From NCBI GenBank assembly GCA_020253595.1, contig JADCBH010000158.1, positions 1 through 5,857 of the forward strand: 5,857 nt of DNA. Direction: 5' to 3'. This document shows, in pieces, positions 1 through 5,278 of the stretch; position 1 is the first letter of the stretch; each line of letters starts with the position of its first letter. The position numbers and the translations under genes are program-made. Source of the stretch: Brevundimonas sp. (lineage in GTDB: Bacteria > Pseudomonadota > Alphaproteobacteria > Caulobacterales > Caulobacteraceae). The notes beneath the pieces were generated by a model. It searched no databases. It was not told the DNA's origin and saw nothing but the letters and a program-made list of their open reading frames with translations.

Positions 1-522
1 GCCGCCGTTACCCCCGACACCCTCAAAGCCAAGCTCATGAAGTCGGCCTCGAAAACCTTTCCCTCGGTCACCGTTTGGACCGACCCCTCCAATAAAATCA
101 CGTATACCAGCCAGTACGATGCCTTGACCGTCGGCGCCGGCTACCTCGATATCACGGCGGCCCTGAATAACGTCGATACCGCCGCTGCCGGCAAACGCGC
201 CGTTTCGCCCACCATCAACTGGACCTGCGGCCTTAGTCTCGTCAGACTCAGTGGTTGCGTCTCTGTCGTACACGGCGCCAACTCCGTGTTTACCACCGCG
301 GCTGCCAGCGGTGTCTGGGCCAACCGCACCGTTTGGGGTGGCTCCGTCCTCGTTGGCGACAGCGTCCTCTGGGGCGACAGCGTCGTGTGGGGCGATACGA
401 CCGCCTCCGGCTATAGCCTGCTCTGGGGCGATAGCCTGATCTGGGGCGATAGCGTCCTCTGGGGCGATCAGGGCGGCTTCGCAAGGCCAATGGCTATCAT
501 CTCTCAGGGCGACAGCTACTGA
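1..522 (+). CDS. C-terminal part of a subtilisin-like (S8) serine protease with WGD repeats
   Basis: The reading frame is open from the first base and stops at TGA 520-522, giving the last 173 residues; the start and the Asp/His/Ser catalytic residues lie upstream of the window. The opening AAVTPDTLKAKLMKSA resembles the helix that follows the catalytic-serine motif in S8 peptidases, where the text usually runs from GTSMA.P to 'P.LTPD.VKA.LM.SA'. Residues about 111-156 are a run of seven short units of the form VLWGD, VVWGD or LIWGD, interrupted once by TTASGY. I recall such tails from Acidobacteriota S8 proteases; their function is not known to me. The protein is probably exported and degrades extracellular protein, but the signal peptide is not in view. 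The ATG at 37 is internal and is not the start. A GC-rich hairpin follows the stop closely. The family call is fairly secure; the host inference is weaker. Confidence 0.8.
   Translation, partial: AAVTPDTLKAKLMKSASKTFPSVTVWTDPSNKITYTSQYDALTVGAGYLDITAALNNVDTAAAGKRAVSPTINWTCGLSLVRLSGCVSVVHGANSVFTTAAASGVWANRTVWGGSVLVGDSVLWGDSVVWGDTTASGYSLLWGDSLIWGDSVLWGDQGGFARPMAIISQGDSY
331..468 (+). repeat. Tandem WGD-coding repeat in the protease tail
   Basis: This is an imperfect 18-bp coding repeat, typified by AGCGTCCTCTGGGGCGAC, encoding SVLWGD-like hexapeptides. Seven [VL][VLI]WG[DG]-type units are visible, one with V in place of W. A six-residue TTASGY spacer splits them into two groups. Synonymous differences between units (GGCGAC versus GGCGAT, CTC versus GTG or ATC) indicate an old repeat kept at protein level rather than a recent DNA expansion. 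Confidence 0.8.
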
Positions 523-531
523 CCAAGGTCC

Positions 532-567
532 CGGCGCGCCCTCCCCCACCCCGGGGAAGGCGCGCCG
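532..567 (+). terminator. GC-rich hairpin after the protease gene, possible terminator
   Basis: CGGCGCGCC at 532-540 pairs perfectly with GGCGCGCCG at 559-567. A second stem can form inside the loop from CCCC 544-547 and GGGG 553-556. The hairpin starts 9 bases after the protease stop codon. The downstream TTCCTCCTCT is only a weak U-tract, so efficient intrinsic termination is uncertain; the structure could instead stabilise the mRNA 3' end. Confidence 0.55.
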
Positions 568-828
568 TTCCTCCTCTAACCACCCCGCAGCAACCAACGC
601 ACCGCCCATGCCAGCCTGGCCGCCGCAATAGTTCTTCTCTCTTGCGCCGTCACCCTCCTCACCCGGCAGGAGAAACTTGCCCCCGTATCTCCGCCCTCTC
701 GTCCAAAGCCTGCAATGCCTGCGGAGCCGTTCTCGGCCCTGGCTGCCTCAAAATCACCCATCTCACCGGCTCTCTCTTCTCCACCACCAACCCGTGCACT
801 AGGCGCTGGCCAGCCGCGCGTCCATATG
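568..828. other. Non-coding or decayed stretch between protease and transposon
   Basis: I see no gene here that I can support. Frame 1 is open from 580 into the transposon and would encode a hydrophobic stretch (ASLAAAIVLLSCAVTLL) followed by a Pro/Ala/Ser-rich segment. It has no ATG, GTG or TTG start before the hydrophobic part and no ribosome binding site. It could be the remains of a membrane-anchored protein gene cut off by the transposon, or chance in GC-rich DNA. Open frames in the other readings are low-complexity and unrecognisable. Confidence 0.4.
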
Positions 829-867
829 GGGGTCCCCTCAGAAAACGGAATATTACGTACGCTAAGC
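829..867 (+). repeat. Left terminal inverted repeat (IRL) of the Tn3 element
   Basis: These 39 bases are the exact reverse complement of 4529-4567. The identity stops at 868, where G faces the wrong base. The inner end contains the tnpR stop codon (CTA at 862-864 on the plus strand). The family usually has a repeat of about 38 bp; the 39th matching base is shared because both genes end in an Ala codon followed by TAG. Confidence 0.95.
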
Positions 868-1419
868 GGATCGGGATGCAGGAATCCAGCGGTAAAGGGT
901 GGGAACCGATACGCCGAGGTTCTTGGCGACCTCGCGGGGCGGAGTGACCGAAGCCAGAAGTTTTTTAGCGGATTGGATCTTACTATCAGTCATGCGGCGT
1001 TTGCGGCCGCCCTTACGACCGAGCTGCCGGGCGGCCGCTAAACCGGCGACAGTACGTTCGACAATGAGCTCGCGTTCCATCTGAGCCAGGCTGGCCATCA
1101 CGTGAAAGAAGAATCGGCCTGAGGGGGTAGAAGTGTTGATGGAATCTGTGAGGCTCTGGAACTGCACGCCCAAGGCATTGAGTTCACCGACTAGATCGAC
1201 GAGGTTCTTCACGCTGCGGCCTAAACGATCCAGCTTCCAGACGACCAGGGTGTCGCCCTCTCGCAATCTGGCCAGTGCGTTATCCAAGCCAGGCCTGGCG
1301 GCGCGAGTGCCACTGGCTTGATCTTCAAAGACCGTTTTGCATCCGGCCTTGGTGAGAGCTTTCTTCTGCAACTCCAGGTTCTGATCCTGTGTCGATACGC
1401 GCGCGTAGCCAATCAACAA
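862..1419 (-). CDS. tnpR: Tn3-type serine resolvase TnpR
   Basis: TnpR resolves the cointegrate made during replicative transposition by site-specific recombination at res. From the TTG at 1419-1417 the protein has 185 residues, the usual size for Tn3 resolvases. The N-terminal catalytic domain starts MLIGYARVST, with nucleophile Ser9 and Arg7. KLDRLGRS follows at about 62-69, with active-site arginines 65 and 68, and MERELIVERT lies in the long E helix at about 114-123. The C-terminal DNA-binding helix-turn-helix is REVAKNLGVSVPTLYRWI at about 162-179. I chose TTG because AGAGGG (1430-1425) lies 5 bases upstream and the protein then begins like its family. The frame also has an ATG at 1470, which would add 17 unfamiliar residues, overlap the res-like site and lack a ribosome binding site. 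The gene is intact, diverges from tnpA, and ends inside IRL. Confidence 0.92.
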   Translation of the reverse strand: MLIGYARVSTQDQNLELQKKALTKAGCKTVFEDQASGTRAARPGLDNALARLREGDTLVVWKLDRLGRSVKNLVDLVGELNALGVQFQSLTDSINTSTPSGRFFFHVMASLAQMERELIVERTVAGLAAARQLGRKGGRKRRMTDSKIQSAKKLLASVTPPREVAKNLGVSVPTLYRWIPASRSA

Positions 1420-1571
1420 AGAGGCCCTCTTCTCGGAACTCGTAAAAACCAAGCGTATTGAGAATATCATTACAAGACACGTTTATGAGAACCGGAACTC
1501 ATTCATTCCACGTTGGGCAGTGAAGAGTCCGGAATCGTTCTTGAAAACGACCGTTTGTAAGAGGACCCCGC
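1420..1571. promoter_or_regulatory. Divergent tnpR-tnpA intergenic region with res-like sites
   Basis: This is the only non-coding stretch within the transposon, lies between the divergent genes, and is where the family places res and both promoters. Several 12-bp half-sites resembling CGTTTATGAGAA occur in both orientations: 1454-1465 and 1480-1491 forward, 1470-1481 and 1538-1549 reverse, 1552-1563 forward, and weaker ones at 1436-1450 and 1501-1512 reverse. Positions 1454-1481 form a 28-bp forward/reverse pair, the length of res site I in Tn3 and gamma-delta. 1480-1512 is a 33-bp candidate for the longer site II. I could not assign site III or say which side is the crossover site. Promoter elements are likely to overlap these sites, allowing repression by TnpR, but no convincing -35/-10 pair is visible. 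The tnpA ribosome binding site is AAGAGGA at 1559-1565. Confidence 0.6.
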
Positions 1572-3065
1572 ATGCCACGCCGTTCGATTCTTTCCGCCGC
1601 CGAGCGCGCCGCTTTGCTGGCTATTCCCGGTAACACAGAAGATCTGATTCGCCTCTACGCATTCAACGATGCGGACCTGGCCTTAATTCGTCAGCACCGC
1701 GGCCCAGCCAACCGGCTCGGCTTCGCCGTCCAACTCTGCTACTTGCGCTTTCCTGGCATAGTGCTGGAGCAGGGCAAACGCCCCTTCCCGCCATTGCTCA
1801 AAATCGCCGCGGAGCAACTGAAAGTGGCCCCCGCGCTCTGGGACGACTACGGCCGCCGTGACGAGACACGCCGTGAGCATCTCCAGGAACTGCAAGCGGC
1901 ACACGGCTTCCGGCCCTTTTCCGCCGAGCATTACGATCTCACCGTTGACCACCTGTCCGAGTTGGCCGGCCAGACCGATAGAGGCTTCGTATTGGCCGAA
2001 GGGATGCTCGCTTCGCTACGTAAGCAGCATGTGCTGTTGCCTTCCATGAAGGTGATCGAGCGGATCTGCGCGGAGGCCCTTACGCGTGCTAATCGGCGCA
2101 TTTATGCCACGCTGACCGATCCGCTATCCAAAGCACACCGCCAACGGCTCGAAGACTTGCTCCGGCGCAAAGATGGAAACCCCATGACTTGGCTCGCCTG
2201 GCTACGCCAGTCACCAACCAAGCCGAATTCGCGTTCGATGCTGGAGCATATCGATCGCCTGACGGCTCTGGACGCTGTGGATCTCCCCGCTGGGATCGGC
2301 CAGCAAGTCCATCAGAACCGGCTGCTCAAAATCGCGCGGGAAAGTGCTCCGATGACGGCGGCGGATCTCGCCAAGTTCGAGCCACAACGGCGCTATGCGA
2401 CCTTAACTGCCCTGGTTATCGACAGCATGGCCACTGTCATCGACGAAATTATTGGTATCCACGATCAAGTGATCGGGAAGGTATTTCAACTTGCCAAGAA
2501 TCGTCATGAGCAGCAGTTTCAGGAATCCGGCAAGTCGATCAACGACAAGCTGCGGTTGTTTGGCCAAGTGGGGCAAGCACTGGTGGATGCCAAACAGAAA
2601 GGCACTAACCCCTACGCTGCCATCGAAGCCATCCTGCCCTGGGACAGGTTCACCGTCAGCGTGAATGAAGCGCAGCAGCTGGCGCAGCCGGAAGAGTTTG
2701 ATTTCCTCCATCGCATCGGTGAAAGCTACCTCACTCTGCGGCGTTACGCGCCTCAGTTCCTCGGCGCGCTGACGTTCCGCGCGGCGCCTGCCGCTGCGGA
2801 GCTGTTGCGCGGGATCGAGACGTTGCGTGGCATGTACGCCGGAAACGCTCGCAACGTCCCCGCCGATGCGCCCACAGGGTTCATCAAGAAGCGCTGGGAA
2901 AGCTGGTCAGGACTGCGGAAGGATTGGACAAGCGCTACTACGAACTCTGCGTTCTTTCAGAACTCAAAAAGTCCCTGCGTTCGGGCGACATTTGGGTACA
3001 GGGTTCACGGCAGTTCAAGGATTTCGAGGAGTATCTGTTACCGGTGGACACCATACAGAAGATGA
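1572..3065 (+). CDS. tnpA: TnpA N-terminal segment as read (DUF4158 region), out of frame after 2900
   Basis: As read, this frame encodes 497 residues. The first 443 are genuine transposase; the last 54 (from SWSGLRKD on) are frameshift nonsense ending at TGA 3063-3065. Residues about 3-160 match the N-terminal domain of Tn3 transposases (DUF4158), with RSILSAAERAALLAIP and the conserved NRLGFAVQLCYLRFPG. This part of the protein recognises the 38-bp terminal repeats. The middle part (about 170-440) is the helical linker, including the RRYATLTALV segment typical of the family. The ATG at 1572 is supported by AAGAGGA 6 bases upstream and by the family-like start MPRRSILS. If translated alone, the fragment could bind repeats but has no catalytic residues, so it might act as an inhibitor; that is speculation. 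Confidence 0.85.
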   Translation: MPRRSILSAAERAALLAIPGNTEDLIRLYAFNDADLALIRQHRGPANRLGFAVQLCYLRFPGIVLEQGKRPFPPLLKIAAEQLKVAPALWDDYGRRDETRREHLQELQAAHGFRPFSAEHYDLTVDHLSELAGQTDRGFVLAEGMLASLRKQHVLLPSMKVIERICAEALTRANRRIYATLTDPLSKAHRQRLEDLLRRKDGNPMTWLAWLRQSPTKPNSRSMLEHIDRLTALDAVDLPAGIGQQVHQNRLLKIARESAPMTAADLAKFEPQRRYATLTALVIDSMATVIDEIIGIHDQVIGKVFQLAKNRHEQQFQESGKSINDKLRLFGQVGQALVDAKQKGTNPYAAIEAILPWDRFTVSVNEAQQLAQPEEFDFLHRIGESYLTLRRYAPQFLGALTFRAAPAAAELLRGIETLRGMYAGNARNVPADAPTGFIKKRWESWSGLRKDWTSATTNSAFFQNSKSPCVRATFGYRVHGSSRISRSICYRWTPYRR

Positions 3066-4534
3066 AGCAGACCGGTTCGTTGCCATTGGCCGTGAATCCG
3101 GACTGCGAAGCTTACCTCACCGAACGTCTGGCTGCGCTGGAAAGCCAACTCGCTGCAGTGAACCGTTTGGCGGCGGGAAACGATTTGCCGGAAGCCATAC
3201 TCACGGACTCGGGCTTGAAGATCACGCCTTTGGAGGCGTCCGAACCGCCTGCCGCGAAAGAATTCATCGAACGAGCGGCGGCACTACTGCCGCACATCAA
3301 GATTACCGAATTGCTCCAGGAAGTAGACAAGTGGACAGGATTCACGCGCCACTTCAAGCATTTGAAAACCGGCGAACCGGCCAAGAATAATTTGTTTTTG
3401 CTCAGCGTAATCCTGGCTGATGGCATCAACATCGGACTCACCAAAATGGCCGAGTCATGTCCGGGAACCACCTATGCCAAACTGGCGTGGCTGCAAGCTT
3501 GGTACATTCGCGACGAGACCTATTCATCGGCCCTGGCCGAACTCGTCAATGCGCAGTATCGGCATCCGTTCGCGGTACATTGGGGCGACGGCACTACCTC
3601 CTCATCAGACGGACAGCGTTTCCGAGTGGGCGGGCGGGCCGACAGCACCGGCCACATCAACCCCAAGTACGGCTCGGAACCGGGACGGCTGTTTTACACA
3701 CACGTCTCCGACCAGTACGCGCCGTTCCACACGAAGGTGATCAACGTGGGCGTTCGGGACTCCACTTATGTGCTGGACGGGTTGCTGTATCACGAGTCCG
3801 ATCTGCGGATCGAAGAGCATTATACGGACACTGCGGGCTTCACCGATCATGTGTTCGCCCTCATGCACTTGCTTGGATTTCGTTTCGCCCCGCGCATACG
3901 CGACTTGGCCGACACCAAGCTGTACCTGCCCAACAAAACGAATTCATATCCGGCTCTGAAGGCAATGACCGGGGCACCACTGATGCTGAAGCCGATCCGG
4001 GCTCACTGGAACGACATCCTGCGGCTAGCCACTCCCATCCGACCAGGTACGGTGACTGCGTCGCTGATGTTGCGCAAGCTGGGAAGTTACCCGCGTCAGA
4101 ACGGGCTGGCGCTGGCACTCCGCGAACTGGGGCGCATTGAACGGACGTTGTTTATTCTCGATTGGCTGCAAGACGCCGAATTGCGCCGGCGGGTACAGGC
4201 GGGACTAAATAAAGGAGAAGCGCGGAATGCGTTGGCGCGAGCGGTTTTCTTTCACCGGTTAGGTGAGGTCCGCGACCGTGGTTTTGAACAGCAACGCTAC
4301 CGGGCCAGCGGGCTGAACCTACTGACAGCGGCCATTGTCTTATGGAACACGGTCTACCTGCAGCGAGCGACGGAGGCACTTCGGACGCAAGGGCCGGTGG
4401 ACGAGGCTCTATTGAAATACCTGTCTCCGCTGGGCTGGGAGCACATCAACCTGACCGGAGATTATCTCTGGCGCTCTCGCTCTGTCCCAGCACAGGGCCG
4501 TTTCCGACCAGTTCGGCTCATTCCCGCGGCTTAG
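2924..4534 (+). CDS. tnpA: TnpA C-terminal segment carrying the DDE catalytic domain
   Basis: This is the catalytic half of the Tn3 transposase. The TTG at 2924 is only a formal start: homology continues upstream in the same frame to 2900 and there is no ribosome binding site, so I doubt independent translation. Family signatures follow in order: RYYELCVLSELKKSLRSGDI, the ADGINIGL block, WGDGTTSSSDGQRF, LDGLLYHESDL with HYTDTAGFTDH, and NKGEARNALARAVFF. By spacing against the known family triad, the likely catalytic residues are Asp in SSSDG (codon 3608), Asp in YTDT (codon 3827) and Glu in NKGE (codon 4217), which are 680, 753 and 883 in the rejoined protein. All three are present, so the domain itself looks undamaged. 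It ends RLIPAA with TAG inside IRR. Confidence 0.87.
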   Translation: MDKRYYELCVLSELKKSLRSGDIWVQGSRQFKDFEEYLLPVDTIQKMKQTGSLPLAVNPDCEAYLTERLAALESQLAAVNRLAAGNDLPEAILTDSGLKITPLEASEPPAAKEFIERAAALLPHIKITELLQEVDKWTGFTRHFKHLKTGEPAKNNLFLLSVILADGINIGLTKMAESCPGTTYAKLAWLQAWYIRDETYSSALAELVNAQYRHPFAVHWGDGTTSSSDGQRFRVGGRADSTGHINPKYGSEPGRLFYTHVSDQYAPFHTKVINVGVRDSTYVLDGLLYHESDLRIEEHYTDTAGFTDHVFALMHLLGFRFAPRIRDLADTKLYLPNKTNSYPALKAMTGAPLMLKPIRAHWNDILRLATPIRPGTVTASLMLRKLGSYPRQNGLALALRELGRIERTLFILDWLQDAELRRRVQAGLNKGEARNALARAVFFHRLGEVRDRGFEQQRYRASGLNLLTAAIVLWNTVYLQRATEALRTQGPVDEALLKYLSPLGWEHINLTGDYLWRSRSVPAQGRFRPVRLIPAA

Positions 4535-4567
4535 CGTACGTAATATTCCGTTTTCTGAGGGGACCCC
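4529..4567 (-). repeat. Right terminal inverted repeat (IRR) of the Tn3 element
   Basis: This is the exact reverse complement of the left repeat at 829-867, all 39 positions. Its inner end holds the last tnpA codon and the TAG stop (4532-4534), mirroring how IRL holds the tnpR stop. The flank to the right starts GGAAA and does not match the left flank. Confidence 0.95.
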
Positions 4568-5125
4568 GGAAAGCGCCTGAGGCCGAAGAACTGAGCAGGA
4601 TCAGGCTCCGCATTGAGCAGATTGGCGGGGACCGAGCCGCAGGGCTTCTTACGGAAAAGCAGCGGTCAGCGCATGACGAAATGTGGAACCAGTATGCGCG
4701 GCTCGCCGATTGGTTTGCGGGGAAAGCCAAGCCGGTGAAGGATCTGAGAGATGCTGATTTTGAAAAGATCAAGCAAACGCTCGACTTCGTAAGCCCCGAT
4801 GACAAGCTCAGGCTTTTAGCGCGAGACGTTAAGGTTTTAAGCGCCAGCGTGCAAAACAACGCTAGCCAATGGAATCCGTCGCAAAAGAGCGATCTCAGCC
4901 AGCTTCGTCAACGTTTCGCGGAATTGAGCGGTCAGCCTGCGCTGAGCGCGCCTGCCAGTGAGGCCCGTCAAACCTCTTGGAAGCGATCTCGAGGGGCTCG
5001 AAAGATGGGCTAAAAAGGGTGGCCAGTCTCCCTTGATGGAACAACACCGCAAGGCCGTGCTGGACATTCTCTATGGCGATATCCAGCCTGCCACTGCGCC
5101 GCCCGCGTCCGTTCCGAAACCGTAG
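4568..5125 (+). pseudogene. 3' remnant of an unidentified gene, cut by the transposon and frameshifted
   Basis: I do not recognise this protein. Directly after IRR a frame (codons from 4570) reads KAPEAEELSRIRLRIEQIGG and continues as a charged, helix-rich sequence (DEMWNQYARLADWFAGKAK, DFVSPDDKLRLLARDVKVL) with little low complexity, as in a real protein. It stops at TAA 5011-5013. A second frame, open from 4946, continues plausibly as LGSDLEGLERWAKKGGQSPL, then HRKAVLDILYGDIQPA, and stops at TAG 5123-5125. The coding sense therefore moves forward by one base somewhere between about 4946 and 4985, consistent with one inserted base or two lost. The 5' end is missing, removed at the transposon boundary. 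The position just upstream of a partition-type ATPase suggests a plasmid or ICE gene, but I cannot name a function. Confidence 0.55.
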
Positions 5126-5152
5126 CCCCCTTCCCTGCTCCTTAAAGACGGC

Positions 5153-5249
5153 AGAAAAGCATGCTGATAGCTAGCTACAGCCTAAGAGCATGCCGATCGC
5201 TATCAGTGTTCTAAAAGCATGCTGTTGACTAGCAGCATGCTCTTGGCTA
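5153..5249 (+). repeat. Four-copy AGCATGC repeat array upstream of parA
   Basis: Four direct copies of a 21-bp unit with core AGCATGC lie at 5153-5173, 5182-5202, 5211-5231 and 5229-5249. The shared pattern downstream of the 5' flank is AGCATGCTGATNGCTA. Core-to-core spacing is 29, 29 and 18 bases, and the last two units share CTA. Each core is itself nearly palindromic (AGCATGCT in three copies, AGCATGCC in one). Units 3 and 4 also form a perfect 9-bp inverted repeat, AGCATGCTG at 5216-5224 and CAGCATGCT at 5233-5241. CTGATAGC at 5164-5171 and GCTATCAG at 5199-5206 form another. Iterated sites directly upstream of a small parA are typical of operators or centromere-like partition sites; iterons of an origin are an alternative. 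Confidence 0.75.
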
Positions 5250-5258
5250 ACCTATAGT
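5225..5258 (+). promoter_or_regulatory. Putative parA promoter overlapping the repeat array
   Basis: TTGACT at 5225-5230 matches five of six bases of a sigma-70 -35 box and sits in the loop of the 9-bp dyad. TAACCT at 5248-5253 is a poor -10 at the ideal 17-bp spacing; TATAGT at 5253-5258 is a better -10 but at 22 bp. The exact -10 is therefore unresolved. A protein bound to repeats 3 and 4 would cover the -35 region, which suggests autoregulation. Confidence 0.4.
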
Positions 5259-5278
5259 CAGCCGTTCGGGAGCCACTC

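Larger units (their letters stand above)
1572..4534 (+). pseudogene. tnpA: Tn3-family transposase gene tnpA, interrupted by a frameshift
   Basis: Two frames together make one normal Tn3 transposase. Codons run from ATG 1572 to GAA 2898-2900, and the homologous protein then continues one base back, at AAG 2900-2902. Joining them gives WEKLVRTAEGLDKRYYELC, the expected family sequence, and a total of 987 residues, the usual length. The simplest explanation is loss of one A from a run at 2899-2901 (GGGAAAAGC to GGGAAAGC). The zero-frame codons TGG GAA AGC do not form a slippery X-XXY-YYZ heptamer, so programmed frameshifting is unlikely. The element would then be transposition-defective unless the deletion is a sequencing error. 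Ribosome binding site AAGAGGA lies 6 bases before the ATG. The stop at 4532-4534 lies inside IRR. Confidence 0.85.
829..4567 (+). mobile_element. Tn3-family transposon, passenger-free, divergent tnpR/tnpA
   Basis: The element is defined by perfect 39-bp terminal inverted repeats that begin GGGGTCCCCTCAGAAAACGG and end ACGCTAAGC; the GGGG start and TAAG inner end are Tn3-family hallmarks. Inside are only a serine resolvase on the minus strand and a DDE transposase on the plus strand, with a res-like region between them. Both genes end inside the repeats, leaving no room for cargo. The movement would be replicative: TnpA forms a cointegrate and TnpR resolves it at res. The transposase frame is interrupted, so this copy is probably not self-mobile as read, although a transposase from a related element might mobilise it. 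The 5-bp flanks differ (ATATG at 824-828, GGAAA at 4568-4572), so no target duplication is present. Confidence 0.95.

Noticed and set aside
331..468. Repeat array that could be mistaken for CRISPR
   Set aside because: The units are contiguous, without unique spacers, and are in frame with the protease, encoding SVLWGD-like hexapeptides.
290..490. Antisense arginine-rich open frame opposite the protease tail
   Set aside because: It is the mirror image of the coding repeat; its composition follows from the WGD codons and it resembles no protein.
642..947. Plus-strand open frame with Cys residues crossing IRL
   Set aside because: It runs from the unassigned left flank through the transposon end and antisense into tnpR. 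There is no start signal or family resemblance.
1420..1470. ATG at 1470 as the tnpR start
   Set aside because: It adds 17 residues unlike the family, has no ribosome binding site and overlaps the 28-bp res-like pair. The TTG at 1419 has AGAGGG at good spacing.
2895..2905. Programmed -1 frameshift producing full TnpA
   Set aside because: The zero-frame codons TGG GAA AGC do not make a slippery heptamer, and Glu-tRNA would re-pair poorly on GGA. A one-base deletion is simpler.
2827..4140. Long alternative frames on the plus strand at 2827-3390 and 3457-4140
   Set aside because: Both lie over conserved transposase sequence in another frame and contain no recognisable domain.
4342..5013. Open frame running from within tnpA through IRR into the right flank, as if a single 223-residue protein
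   Set aside because: Its first part is the wrong frame of a well-conserved transposase and it crosses the repeat by chance. Only the portion after 4567 looks like real protein.
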